The translations under genes were made by a program, and so were the position numbers. A model generated the notes under the pieces. That model searched no databases. It worked only from the letters and a program-made list of their open reading frames with translations, and was not told the origin of the DNA. This document shows positions 17,649 to 26,461 of a DNA stretch of 64,000 nucleotides, one piece after another. This stretch comes from Undibacterium cyanobacteriorum. GTDB taxonomy: Bacteria; Pseudomonadota; Gammaproteobacteria; Burkholderiales; Burkholderiaceae_D. Each line of letters opens with the position of its first letter. Within the stretch, counting starts at the first letter, position 1. The stretch lies in NCBI RefSeq assembly GCF_031326225.1, contig NZ_CP133720.1:2108001-2172000 (forward strand), written 5' to 3'.

Positions 17649-19424
17649 TTAAAATAAGGCTGAAGTGACTTTCAGGACCTCGTCGGCGGTGGTGACACCA
17701 TCGACAATTTTGTATGCACCTGCCACCCTGAGTGGTTTCATGTCGTCACGGATCGCTTGGTCACGCAATGCGTGAATATCTGATTCCGCTTGAATTTGTT
17801 TGCTAAAGGACTGAGTGACTGTTAGCAGCTCATAGATCCCGGTGCGTCCCTTATAGCCGGTATGGCGGCATTCAAGGCAGCCGACAGGGCGATAGATTTT
17901 CTTTGGTTTTTCGAGTGGCCATTGATCAATTAAGGCTTCCCACACGGCGTCTTCGAGTTCACCATCATCGCTCTTGCAATGCGGACAAAGTGTACGAACG
18001 AGGCGCTGTGCCAAGATCCCTATAATTGTAGCTTCCAATAAGTAATACGGAACCCCAAGTTGGAGGAGGCGCATGATCGCAGATGGCGCATCATTGGTAT
18101 GCAGCGTCGAAAGAACCAAGTGCCCCGTGAGGGCTGCTTGAATCGCCATTTCAGCAGTGGGTAAATCACGGATCTCACCGACCATGATGATGTCGGGATC
18201 TTGCCGCATCAATGCTCGAATCCCATCTGCAAAATCGAGTTCGATGTTGGATTGCACTTGCATTTGATTGAAGGATGCTTCCACCATTTCAATTGGATCC
18301 TCAACGGTGCAGACGTTGACATCAGGTGTGGCTAAGGCTTTGAGGGTGGTGTACAGCGTCGTCGTTTTGCCGGAGCCGGTAGGTCCGGTGACGAGGATAA
18401 TGCCATGCGGTTTTTGCGTGAGGTTGTCCCAGCGCACCGCGTCTTTTGTAGGGAAACCGAGTTCGGGTAAAGTTTTGACGACCACTTCGGGATCAAAGAT
18501 ACGCATGACGACTTTTTCGCCGAACGCTGTCGGCAAGGTTGAGAGACGAAGCTCGACTTCTTGCCCATCATTTGTTCTGGTTTTGACGCGACCGTCTTGA
18601 GGGCGCCGCTTTTCGATCACATCCATGCGCCCCAGCAGTTTGATGCGCGCTGTCATCGCAATCATGACGACTGGGGGTACTTGATACACTTGATGAAGCA
18701 CACCGTCGATACGGAAGCGGATGGTCCCGACATCACGTTTGGGTTCAAGATGAATGTCTGACGCACGTTGATCGAACGCGAATTGCCAAAGCCAGTCGAC
18801 AATATTGATAATGTGCTGGTCATTGGCATCGACGGCTTTATTCGAATTTCCTAACTCAACCAGTTGTTCAAAGTTATTGCGCAGCGCGATATCGTTCGAA
18901 TTTGATTTGCGTGCGTCTTTGATCGACTTGGCCAAAGAGAAGAACTGAGCGGTATATTGTGCGACATCAAGCGGATTCGATAAGACGAGATGGATTCGCT
19001 TTTTGGTGAGACGTGAAATCTCATCGAGCCATTGATTGTCAAAAGGATCGGTGGTCGCGATTGTGACGGTGTCCGGCGTCGCATCGACGGGCAAAATATT
19101 AAAGCGCGTCGCATAAGTGGAAGTCATAATATCTGCCACTTTGGTAAAGTCGATTCGCAAAGGATCGATACGATAGAAGGGGACGTTGGCTTTCTTTGCT
19201 GCCCATTCTGTCAAAAAGTCGAGTGTGAGTAACTGTTGTGGCTTGAGTGCAGAGTATAGTTTCGCCTGTGCGATGGCGGTTAAAGCATGCATGCCGGCAG
19301 GTCCGTTCTTCTGCAGAGCGCGTGCATGATTGAAAGCGACTTTGGCATCTTCTTTTTTTACTAGGCCATCTTCCATCAGCCAAGTGAATAACTGTTGAAG
19401 GCTGAAGGTTTTGCTCGTACTCAT
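17649..19424 (-). CDS. GspE/PilB-type secretion or pilus assembly ATPase
   Basis: This hexameric ATPase powers pseudopilus or pilus extension at the inner membrane. The 591-residue protein has an N-terminal GspE-N-like region (about residues 60-160). The ATPase core has Walker A GPTGSGKTTTLY, the Asp box VEDPIE, Walker B MVGEIRD and the His box TGHLVLSTLHTND. A zinc-binding CPHC...CLEC tetracysteine element follows near the C-terminus, then GYKGRTGIYELL. The tetracysteine and length fit both GspE and PilB. No other gsp or pil genes adjoin it; the nearest related gene is the GspF-like protein at 28986-29981. The exact system is therefore unresolved. Confidence 0.88.
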   Translation of the reverse strand: MSTSKTFSLQQLFTWLMEDGLVKKEDAKVAFNHARALQKNGPAGMHALTAIAQAKLYSALKPQQLLTLDFLTEWAAKKANVPFYRIDPLRIDFTKVADIMTSTYATRFNILPVDATPDTVTIATTDPFDNQWLDEISRLTKKRIHLVLSNPLDVAQYTAQFFSLAKSIKDARKSNSNDIALRNNFEQLVELGNSNKAVDANDQHIINIVDWLWQFAFDQRASDIHLEPKRDVGTIRFRIDGVLHQVYQVPPVVMIAMTARIKLLGRMDVIEKRRPQDGRVKTRTNDGQEVELRLSTLPTAFGEKVVMRIFDPEVVVKTLPELGFPTKDAVRWDNLTQKPHGIILVTGPTGSGKTTTLYTTLKALATPDVNVCTVEDPIEMVEASFNQMQVQSNIELDFADGIRALMRQDPDIIMVGEIRDLPTAEMAIQAALTGHLVLSTLHTNDAPSAIMRLLQLGVPYYLLEATIIGILAQRLVRTLCPHCKSDDGELEDAVWEALIDQWPLEKPKKIYRPVGCLECRHTGYKGRTGIYELLTVTQSFSKQIQAESDIHALRDQAIRDDMKPLRVAGAYKIVDGVTTADEVLKVTSALF

Positions 19425-19466
19425 AGTCGACTCTTCGATAAATTTTTGAATGTAGGTTCGTCCAGA

Positions 19467-20282
19467 TTATGCCTGTGATGCCAGTAATCCGTCCAGCCAA
19501 GCATGGGCTGGGAGCTTGGTGAGGTTTTGAATCTCTTCAGCACGTGTTCTTAAGATTGCCTCATCGAGTTTAAGTCTTGCTTTGAAAGCGATGGCAACGA
19601 CATTGCCATCATGAACGGGGGGGAAGCATAGAACCGTGCCGAATACAAACTTGAGTACCTTGAGATTTTTGGCAAAGCTAGGATGATCCCCAAATAAATT
19701 CACCGTGAGGATTCCATCAGGATGTAAACAGTCGGCGCAAGCTTGATAAAACTCGGAGCTGTCTAAAACGGGACCTTTGGCGGTGGCGTCGTATAAGTCA
19801 ACTTGCAATGCATGAAGGGTGTTGTGATGTTCGCTATCGCAAACGTAGTCCATGGCGTCCATTTCCATGACATGTAAGCGAGCATCATTGGGAGGTAGTT
19901 TGAACATGCTCTCGCAGATGGCGATCACAGCAGGGTTGATATCAACCGCGGTCACTTGGCAATCGGGGAATTCACGATAACAAAACTTGGTGAGCGCACC
20001 GGTCCCCAGTCCAAGTTGTGCGACGTGACGCGGCGTCTTGTGAAATAGCATCCATGCCATCATCTGTTGAGCGTATTCGAGTTCCAGCCAGTCCGGTTTG
20101 CGCAATCGCATGGCGCCCTGGATCCACTCGGTGCCGAAGTGCAGATATCGAACGCCATCAAGCTCAGACAAAGTAATTGGAGCGAATTTTGGCTTTCTGC
20201 TTTTAGTCGAATGCGCCTGTTCGGCCCGAGGTCCTGAGCGATAATTGCTCTCTGCTTCGATAGATTTGCGTTTGATTAACAT
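19467..20282 (-). CDS. Spermidine synthase-like methyltransferase-fold protein
   Basis: This 271-residue protein has a Rossmann methyltransferase core. The nucleotide-binding LGLGTGALTKFCY and the acidic TAVDINPAVIAI strand (about residues 95-125) resemble the spermidine synthase family. The region RLHVMEMDAMDYV supplies the usual acidic contact. The ATG at 20282 is supported by composition. The first 35 residues are basic and probably disordered. It lacks the full polyamine-binding gatekeeper pattern that I would expect of SpeE, so it is best called spermidine-synthase-like, with unknown substrate. It lies 42 bases upstream of the ATPase gene on the same strand and may be co-transcribed. Confidence 0.7.
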   Translation of the reverse strand: MLIKRKSIEAESNYRSGPRAEQAHSTKSRKPKFAPITLSELDGVRYLHFGTEWIQGAMRLRKPDWLELEYAQQMMAWMLFHKTPRHVAQLGLGTGALTKFCYREFPDCQVTAVDINPAVIAICESMFKLPPNDARLHVMEMDAMDYVCDSEHHNTLHALQVDLYDATAKGPVLDSSEFYQACADCLHPDGILTVNLFGDHPSFAKNLKVLKFVFGTVLCFPPVHDGNVVAIAFKARLKLDEAILRTRAEEIQNLTKLPAHAWLDGLLASQA

Positions 20283-20373
20283 CGTAATAAGTGTTGAAAA
20301 ATGCTGAGAGTTTTGCGAAATTGTACGGAGGGTAGCGGTAAAGAATACTTACGAATTCCACCTATACTGTTGA

Positions 20374-20404
20374 TTGAAAGCGATTGTAAACTGTAGGCTA
20401 TGAT
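20374..20404 (+). promoter_or_regulatory. Possible sigma-70 promoter for the glycine-zipper lipoprotein gene
   Basis: TTGAAA (20374-20379) and TATGAT (20399-20404) are separated by 19 bases, longer than ideal, and lie about 70 bases upstream of the lipoprotein ATG. Confidence 0.4.
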
Positions 20405-20474
20405 TTTAGGGTTATTTTTTGTTTAAGGCACCACTCAGATACAACTGATTGTTTGCCTCGTTTAGGAGTGAAAA

Positions 20475-20933
20475 ATGAGAAAAGTTCTGATGGTTTCCGC
20501 GGCGATCGTGATTGCAACTTCTTTGAGTGCTTGTGTGACGACATCGACTTCGGGTAGCGTCTATCGTCCATATCAAACACAAAATGAAATGACAGTGCGT
20601 ATGGCGGTCGTTGAGCAAGTACGTGAAGTCACGATTGCGCAAGGCAATTCCGGTGTTGGTACTTTGACTGGTGCGGCTCTAGGTAATATTGCTGGTTCCA
20701 GCATGGGCGGTGGCCGTGGTTCGACCGCGACAGGAATCGTTGGTGCAGTGGTAGGTGGTATTGTTGGTCACAATATTGAATCCCAAAACAATATGCGTAA
20801 GGGCTTAGAAATCACTGTCCGTTTGGATAACGGTGAATTGCGTGCGATCACCCAAGATGCTGATGAAATGTTCCGTCCTGGTGAGCGTGTACGCTTGTTG
20901 TCAGATCGCCGTACGACCCGTGTATCTCACTAA
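20475..20933 (+). CDS. Glycine-zipper 2TM outer-membrane lipoprotein (SlyB/17-kDa antigen-like)
   Basis: This is a small envelope lipoprotein. A signal peptide (MRKVLMVSAAIVIATSLSAC) ends in a lipobox LSAC, so Cys20 would be lipidated. The mature part carries a glycine-zipper hairpin, GTLTGAALGNIAGSSMGGG and GIVGAVVGGIVGHNIE (about residues 60-103), typical of the SlyB/PcpY and rickettsial 17-kDa antigen group. It ends with a beta-rich tail. An AGGAGTG site precedes the ATG at 20475. It is monocistronic and ends before a bidirectional terminator shared with htpG. The likely role is envelope integrity, by family analogy. Confidence 0.87.
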   Translation: MRKVLMVSAAIVIATSLSACVTTSTSGSVYRPYQTQNEMTVRMAVVEQVREVTIAQGNSGVGTLTGAALGNIAGSSMGGGRGSTATGIVGAVVGGIVGHNIESQNNMRKGLEITVRLDNGELRAITQDADEMFRPGERVRLLSDRRTTRVSH

Positions 20934-21068
20934 TTTGTAAGTAAATGTAAATCAGCGCGGTCGCCGTTGCATTTTCTCTGAGCGCTTGCTGTCGTCATGA
21001 TAGGGCGATGTTGAAAGTAATGTCGTCAGGCGCAATTGGCTACAATTTATCTTCAATAATGGCTACAA

Positions 21069-21108
21069 AAAGCAAAAGCCCGAGACCTTGATCTCGGGCT
21101 TTTGCTTT
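21069..21108. terminator. Bidirectional terminator between the lipoprotein gene and htpG
   Basis: A 17-bp perfect stem (AAAGCAAAAGCCCGAGA and its complement) with a 5- to 6-nt loop lies between the two converging genes. It has T-rich flanks on both strands. Confidence 0.88.
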
Positions 21109-21135
21109 GGTGCCAGTTGCTGGTGCTGCCTATAA

Positions 21136-23046
21136 TTATGCGGCGTTCAACAACATTTCATTGACGCGGCGAACGAATGCACTCGGGTCGGCCAAATTAC
21201 CACCTTCCGCCAGAGATGCTTGGTCGAACAAGATGTGGGACCAATCATCAAACTTCGCTTCTTCATATTTCAGACGTTGGACCAGTGGGTGATCTGGATT
21301 GATCTCGAGAATTGGTTTGGATTCAGGAGCGGATTGGCCTGCTGCTTTTAACATGCGAACCAAATTACCAGATAACTCATTTTCATCTGCTACCAAGCAA
21401 GCAGGAGAATCAGTCAAGCGGAAAGTCACACGAACGTCCTTCGCCTTGTCGGCCAAGGAAGTCTTCATCTTTTCAACCAATTCTTTGAATTGTGTTTCTG
21501 TTTCTTCGTGCTGCTTCTTCTCTGCTTCGTCTTCCAATTTGCCAAGATCAAGATCGCCTTTCGCGACAGACGTTAAAGTTTTGCCTTCAAACTCAGTCAG
21601 GAAGGACAGCATCCATTCATCAACACGATCGGTCAACAACAAGACTTCGACGCCTTTTTTGCGGAAGATTTCCAAGTGGGGGCTATTCTTCGCAGCGGCA
21701 TAGTTTTCCGCAGTGACGTAGTAAATCTTGTCCTGACCTTCTTTGGCACGCGCGATGTAATCGGCTAATGAAACATTTTGTGCGTCGCTATCGTTATGTG
21801 TTGAAGCGAAGCGTAATAGAGCAGCGATACGATCTTTGTTAGCATGATCCTCACCAATACCTTCTTTCAAGACTTGGCCGAACTCTTTCCAGAAGGTCGC
21901 ATATTTTTCTTTCTTGCTTTCGGCTTCATCGCCCTCTGCATTCGCTAAGTCTTCCAGCATGCCCAAGACACGTTTGGTCGATCCATCACGGATGGCTTTG
22001 ATGTCTCGTGACTCTTGCAAGATTTCGCGAGAGACATTCAAAGGCAGATCGTTGGAGTCGATGATACCTTTGACGAAGCGCAAGTAGACGGGCATCAATT
22101 GCTCAGCGTCGTCCATAATGAAAACGCGCTTGACGTAGAGTTTGATGCCGCCACGTTTATTGCGATCCCACAAATCAAATGGTGCGCGGCTTGGAATGTA
22201 GAGCAATTGTGTATATTCGCTACGACCTTCTACACGGTTATGGGTGTGCGTCAGTGGCGCAGTGTAGTCGTGAGAAATGTGTTTGTAGAATTCAGTGTAT
22301 TGCTCTGGCGTGACATCAGACTTGCTGCGTGCCCACAAAGCGCTGGCTTGATTGACGGTTTCCAATTCGTCTTTCAATGCCATTTCTTTCTTCTCTTCGT
22401 CCCATTCTTCTTTCTGCATCAAGATGGGCAAAGAAATGTGATCGGAGTAGGTGCGAATCACGGATTTGAGTTTCCATGCAGAGAGGAATTCGTCTTCGCC
22501 TTCGCGCAGATGCAAAGTGATCGCCGTGCCACGGTCTTCCTTGTTGATGGTTTCAACACTGAAGTCACCAGTGCCTGCGGACTCCCAACGCACGCCTTCA
22601 TTGGCAGCGAGGCCGGCGCGGCGTGATTCAACGGTGATTTTGTCGGCGACGATGAAGCCAGAGTAAAAGCCCACGCCAAACTGGCCGATCATAGCGGCAT
22701 CTTTTTGTTGATCGCCAGAGAGTTTTGAGAAGAATTCTTTAGTGCCAGATTTAGCGATCGTGCCGAGATGCGTCACCGCATCATCACGACTCATACCGAT
22801 GCCATTGTCGGCGATCGTAATCGTCCGAGCGGCTTTGTCAAAAGTCACTTTGATCTTGAGCTCAGAGTCACTTTCAAACAAGCCTGCATTATTGATCGCT
22901 TCAAAGCGCAATTTGTCCGCGGCATCCGATGCGTTGGAGATCAGTTCTCTTAAGAAGATTTCTTTATTGGAGTACAGGGAGTGAATCATCAATTGCAATA
23001 ACTGAGAGACTTCAGCCTGAAAACCTAAGGTTTGTTTTTCTGACAT
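21136..23046 (-). CDS. htpG: Molecular chaperone HtpG (Hsp90)
   Basis: This cytoplasmic ATP-dependent dimeric chaperone acts late in protein folding. The 636-residue length is standard. The N-terminal GHKL ATPase shows ELISNASDAADKLRFEA, TIADNGIGMSRDD, LGTIAKSGTKEF and GQFGVGFYSGF. The middle domain has the LYVKRVFIMDD and LPLNVSREILQESR motifs. The C-terminus ends ADPSAFVRRVNEML. It is probably heat-inducible, because a sigma-32-like promoter lies about 120-150 bases upstream. It is divergent from typA. Confidence 0.97.
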   Translation of the reverse strand: MSEKQTLGFQAEVSQLLQLMIHSLYSNKEIFLRELISNASDAADKLRFEAINNAGLFESDSELKIKVTFDKAARTITIADNGIGMSRDDAVTHLGTIAKSGTKEFFSKLSGDQQKDAAMIGQFGVGFYSGFIVADKITVESRRAGLAANEGVRWESAGTGDFSVETINKEDRGTAITLHLREGEDEFLSAWKLKSVIRTYSDHISLPILMQKEEWDEEKKEMALKDELETVNQASALWARSKSDVTPEQYTEFYKHISHDYTAPLTHTHNRVEGRSEYTQLLYIPSRAPFDLWDRNKRGGIKLYVKRVFIMDDAEQLMPVYLRFVKGIIDSNDLPLNVSREILQESRDIKAIRDGSTKRVLGMLEDLANAEGDEAESKKEKYATFWKEFGQVLKEGIGEDHANKDRIAALLRFASTHNDSDAQNVSLADYIARAKEGQDKIYYVTAENYAAAKNSPHLEIFRKKGVEVLLLTDRVDEWMLSFLTEFEGKTLTSVAKGDLDLGKLEDEAEKKQHEETETQFKELVEKMKTSLADKAKDVRVTFRLTDSPACLVADENELSGNLVRMLKAAGQSAPESKPILEINPDHPLVQRLKYEEAKFDDWSHILFDQASLAEGGNLADPSAFVRRVNEMLLNAA

Positions 23047-23168
23047 GCTTTCCTCGAAAAATAAGAGAGTTGGTTGGTGTTACAGGTGGCGTCGTTGCAG
23101 TAAGGGCTCTCATGCACCTGCTCACACCAGATCATTACAAAAAATCCGGAATAACTGCTAAGCGCAAG

Positions 23169-23197
23169 ATCTGAGGCTGACCCTCGGATTTTTCAAG
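23169..23197 (-). promoter_or_regulatory. Sigma-32 (RpoH)-like promoter of htpG
   Basis: On the minus strand CTTGAAA (23191-23197) is a perfect RpoH -35 element. After 14 bases comes CCTCAGAT (23169-23176), close to the -10 consensus CCCCATNT. Transcription would start near 23162, giving a 5' leader of about 115 bases. Confidence 0.72.
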
Positions 23198-23411
23198 AGC
23201 TTTTTATTGATAATTTTTCTGTTTTAGTCTCTTACTGGAGTCGGTTTATTGGTTGAAATATGATTATTGCAAAATTCTTTGATAACTCAATTGAAGAGCG
23301 ATTTGTCATGTTCTAGTAGTAAGTCTTTGAAATAATGGCAAATTATGCTGCGGTTGGATGTGAAATATTTAGAGTAATTCACTCCGGATGTGTAAGTTTT
23401 GCATTGCAACA

Positions 23412-23420
23412 TGTTATAAT
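23412..23420 (+). promoter_or_regulatory. Extended -10 promoter for typA
   Basis: TGTTATAAT is a perfect extended -10 element (TG, one base, then TATAAT at 23415-23420), 39 bases upstream of the typA ATG. No good -35 hexamer is seen, which fits an extended -10 promoter. Confidence 0.6.
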
Positions 23421-23458
23421 CATCGGTTATCCGAATTCTTTCTTGTTGAAGCTCAATC

Positions 23459-25297
23459 ATGACCAATCAAATACGTGCTATTCGTAACATCGCCATTATC
23501 GCCCACGTTGATCACGGCAAAACTACGCTCGTCGATCAATTGCTGCGCCAATCCGGTACTTTCCGTGAAAACCAGCAAGTTGACTCCCGCGTGATGGACT
23601 CTAATGACATCGAAAAAGAACGTGGTATCACGATCTTGTCGAAGAACTGCGCGGTTGAATACAAAGGTACACACATCAATATCGTCGACACCCCAGGCCA
23701 TGCGGACTTCGGTGGTGAAGTAGAACGTGTGTTGTCCATGGTTGATAGCGTGTTGTTGTTGGTTGATGCGCAAGAAGGCCCAATGCCACAAACGCGTTTC
23801 GTGACACGTAAAGCTTTGGCTTTAGGTTTGAAACCTATCGTTGTCGTGAATAAGATCGATCGTGAAAATGCGGATCCACAAAAAGCAGTGAACGCGACTT
23901 TCGAATTGTTTGATAAATTGGGCGCAACGGATGAGCAGTTAGATTTCCCTATTATTTACGCATCTGGCTTCAAAGGCTACGCTGGTTTGGAAGACACCGT
24001 GCGTGAAGGTACGATGGAACCTTTGTTCGACGCGATTTTGAAATACGTTCCAGCACGTGAAGATGATCCAAATGGTCCATTGCAATTGCAGATCACGTCT
24101 TTGGAATACTCTTCTTATGTCGGTAAGATTGGTGTTGGCCGCATCTTGCGTGGTCGTATTCGCGGTGGTCAAGACGTCGTTTGGATGAATGGTCCAGAGG
24201 ACAAACCAACCAAGGCGCGCGTCAATCAAGTGTTGACGTTTAAAGGCTTAGATCGTGTCCAAGTTGAAGAAGCCTATGCTGGTGACATCGTTTTGATTAA
24301 CGGTATCGAAGAGTTGGCGATCGGTTCCACAGTGTGTGCAGTTGATACACCAGAAGGTTTGCCAATGTTGAAGATTGACGAACCAACGTTGACCATGAAC
24401 TTCATGGTGAACACATCACCGTTGGCTGGTCGCGAAGGTAAGTTCGTGACGACACGTCAAATTCGTGATCGCTTAGAGCGTGAATTGAAATCCAATATGG
24501 CGTTGCGTGTGGTACAAGCGGAAGGCGACGATTCCACATACGAAGTTTCTGGTCGCGGTGAATTGCACTTGACGATTTTGATCGAAAACATGCGTCGTGA
24601 AGGTTTCGAGTTGGCAGTGTCTCGCCCACGCGTTGTTTTCAAAATGATTGATGGCGTGCGTTATGAGCCATACGAAAACTTGACCGTCGACGTTGAAGAA
24701 GTCAACCAAGGTGGCGTGATGGAAGAGCTCGGCCGTCGTCGTGGCGACCTGCAAAACATGGAACCGGACGGTAAAGGTCGTGTTCGTTTGGAATACCATA
24801 TTCCAGCACGTGGCCTGATCGGTTTCCAAGGTGAATTTATGACCTTGACGCGCGGTACTGGCTTGATGAGCCACGTCTTCGACGAATACGCACCAGTAGA
24901 CAATACCAAAGGTGAGTTGGCTGGTCGTCGTAACGGTGTATTGATTTCTCAAGAAGATGGCGCTGCTGTTGCTTACGCGATTTGGAAGTTGCAAGATCGC
25001 GGCCGTATGTTTGTCAGCCACAACGATCCAGTGTACGAAGGCATGATCATCGGTATTCACTCTCGCGACAATGACTTGGTTGTGAATCCAGTTAAAGGTA
25101 AGCAATTGACGAACGTGCGTGCGTCCGGTACAGACGAAGCGGTACGTTTGGTACCACCAATTCAGTTGAATTTGGAATACGCGGTTGAATTCATTGAAGA
25201 TGATGAATTGGTCGAAGTGACACCGAAGAGTATTCGTTTGCGTAAGCGCTTCTTGAAAGAGCACGAGCGTAAGAAAGCTGCTCGCGAAACTGAGTAA
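23459..25297 (+). CDS. typA: Ribosome-associated GTPase TypA/BipA
   Basis: This translational GTPase binds the 70S ribosome and supports 50S assembly and stress growth (family knowledge). The 612-residue protein has G1 AHVDHGKTT (residues 15-23), a switch region with ERGITILSKN, G3 DTPGHADFGGEV and G4 NKIDRENADPQ. The EF-G-like beta-barrel and alpha/beta domains follow, then the BipA-specific C-terminal domain (DRGRMFVSHNDPVYEGMIIG). The start ATG at 23459 matches the family. Transcription ends at the hairpin at 25341. Confidence 0.97.
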   Translation: MTNQIRAIRNIAIIAHVDHGKTTLVDQLLRQSGTFRENQQVDSRVMDSNDIEKERGITILSKNCAVEYKGTHINIVDTPGHADFGGEVERVLSMVDSVLLLVDAQEGPMPQTRFVTRKALALGLKPIVVVNKIDRENADPQKAVNATFELFDKLGATDEQLDFPIIYASGFKGYAGLEDTVREGTMEPLFDAILKYVPAREDDPNGPLQLQITSLEYSSYVGKIGVGRILRGRIRGGQDVVWMNGPEDKPTKARVNQVLTFKGLDRVQVEEAYAGDIVLINGIEELAIGSTVCAVDTPEGLPMLKIDEPTLTMNFMVNTSPLAGREGKFVTTRQIRDRLERELKSNMALRVVQAEGDDSTYEVSGRGELHLTILIENMRREGFELAVSRPRVVFKMIDGVRYEPYENLTVDVEEVNQGGVMEELGRRRGDLQNMEPDGKGRVRLEYHIPARGLIGFQGEFMTLTRGTGLMSHVFDEYAPVDNTKGELAGRRNGVLISQEDGAAVAYAIWKLQDRGRMFVSHNDPVYEGMIIGIHSRDNDLVVNPVKGKQLTNVRASGTDEAVRLVPPIQLNLEYAVEFIEDDELVEVTPKSIRLRKRFLKEHERKKAARETE

Positions 25298-25340
25298 TCT
25301 TGCACATGACCTGCATGTGTAGGTCAGAAAAAGCTAGCAG

Positions 25341-25378
25341 ACCCGTTTGAGATGCCTCAAGCGGGTTTCTGTTTTTTA
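25341..25378 (+). terminator. Terminator after typA
   Basis: Stem ACCCG..TGAG / CTCA..CGGGT with a short loop is followed by TTTCTGTTTTTT, about 45 bases past the typA stop codon. Confidence 0.8.
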
Positions 25379-25407
25379 GCCTTGAATTGTTGAAGAGGAG
25401 GCCAGCG

Positions 25408-26316
25408 ATGCAACAGCATCAAATCGTACAGCCAAGTCATAAGCAAGCCTTGTTTTTGATGGTCATTGCCCCAGCGATGTGGAGTTCGGCTGGTGTTTTG
25501 TCGCGCAAGTTGGAATCCGCGCGTGGTTTCGAAGTGAGTTTTTGGCGTAGTTTTTTCGCGGCCTTGTTCGTCATTATTGCACTGGCTTTTCAACATCGCT
25601 CGCGGTTAGGGGCAAAACTCAAGGGCCTCGGGAAGTTTGGTTTGTTTTCTGGTTTGATGTGGGGCTCGATGTTTTCCTGCTTCATGTTAGCCATCACCAT
25701 GACCACCGTGGCAAACGCCTTGATCGTCGAAAGTTTGTCACCCTTGTTGACGGCGATTTTCGCTTGGATATTTTTAAAAGAAAAGATTCCAACGCGGACT
25801 TGGTTAGCGATCTTGGTTGCTTTTGTCGGTATGGTGTGGATGTTTATCGACGGTTTTTCCAAGCTCGATGGTCGCGGTTTGATCGGTGTGATCTTGGCTA
25901 CTTGCGTGCCGTTGGCGGCTTCGTCGAACGTGATCATCCTGAAGAGGGGTGGGCAAGATGTGGATTTGATACCGGCAGTTTTTGTCGGCGGTCTGATTTC
26001 CGCTTGTTTGATGTTGCCGATGGCTTTACCATTCTCAGCGTCCGTGCATGATCTGATTATCTTGGCGACGCTAGGCGTGTTCCAGCTGGGCGTGCCTTGT
26101 ATGTTGATGGTGCATGCGGCAAAAGGTTTGTCCGCGCCTGAGTTGTCCTTGCTGTCTTTGCTTGAAGTGTTATTGGGACCATTGTGGGTGTGGATGGCGG
26201 TGGGCGAAGTGCCTGCCCAAGCCACCTTGGTTGGAGGCGCGATTGTATTGACGGCGCTCATTTTTAACGAAGTAACCGCCTTGCATTTAGAGCGTAAGGA
26301 GGCAGCGACACATTAA
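25408..26316 (+). CDS. EamA-family (DMT superfamily) transporter
   Basis: This inner-membrane transporter has about ten hydrophobic segments in two EamA repeats (residues about 10-140 and 155-290). Typical features are APAMWSSAGVLSRKL in helix 1, the ALIVESLSPLLTAIFAWIFL segment closing repeat 1, and LLSLLEVLLGPLWVWMAVGE in repeat 2. I chose the ATG at 25408, which has a near-perfect AGAGGAGG ribosome-binding site six bases upstream. A TTG in frame at 25387 is upstream of that site. The substrate is unknown; family members export amino acids, nucleosides or other metabolites. The gene has its own position between typA and trhP. Confidence 0.88.
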   Translation: MQQHQIVQPSHKQALFLMVIAPAMWSSAGVLSRKLESARGFEVSFWRSFFAALFVIIALAFQHRSRLGAKLKGLGKFGLFSGLMWGSMFSCFMLAITMTTVANALIVESLSPLLTAIFAWIFLKEKIPTRTWLAILVAFVGMVWMFIDGFSKLDGRGLIGVILATCVPLAASSNVIILKRGGQDVDLIPAVFVGGLISACLMLPMALPFSASVHDLIILATLGVFQLGVPCMLMVHAAKGLSAPELSLLSLLEVLLGPLWVWMAVGEVPAQATLVGGAIVLTALIFNEVTALHLERKEAATH

Positions 26317-26461
26317 AGAATGTCGAATAAGGATTCAAACGAAGAACGTCATTGTTGAAGTCGCTTCGTTTCGAGAATTGATATCCAGTATGAGTATTCA
26401 GAATCGATACCTGGTCTCAAAGGAATTGCGCTAAATATTGTTTTATTGAAGGAAGTAAATC

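Larger units (their letters stand above)
23047..23458. other. Divergent htpG/typA intergenic region
   Basis: This 412-base region has no gene. It carries the heat-shock-like promoter of htpG on the minus strand and an extended -10 promoter for typA on the plus strand. Between them I see nothing further of note. Confidence 0.6.

Noticed and set aside
23453..25264. Long antisense reading frames opposite typA
   Set aside because: They are shadows of a highly conserved gene; the translations lack any domain character and no start signal is present.
25590..26261. 223-codon frame opposite the EamA transporter gene
   Set aside because: It is the antisense of a well-supported membrane protein and has no motif or start signal.
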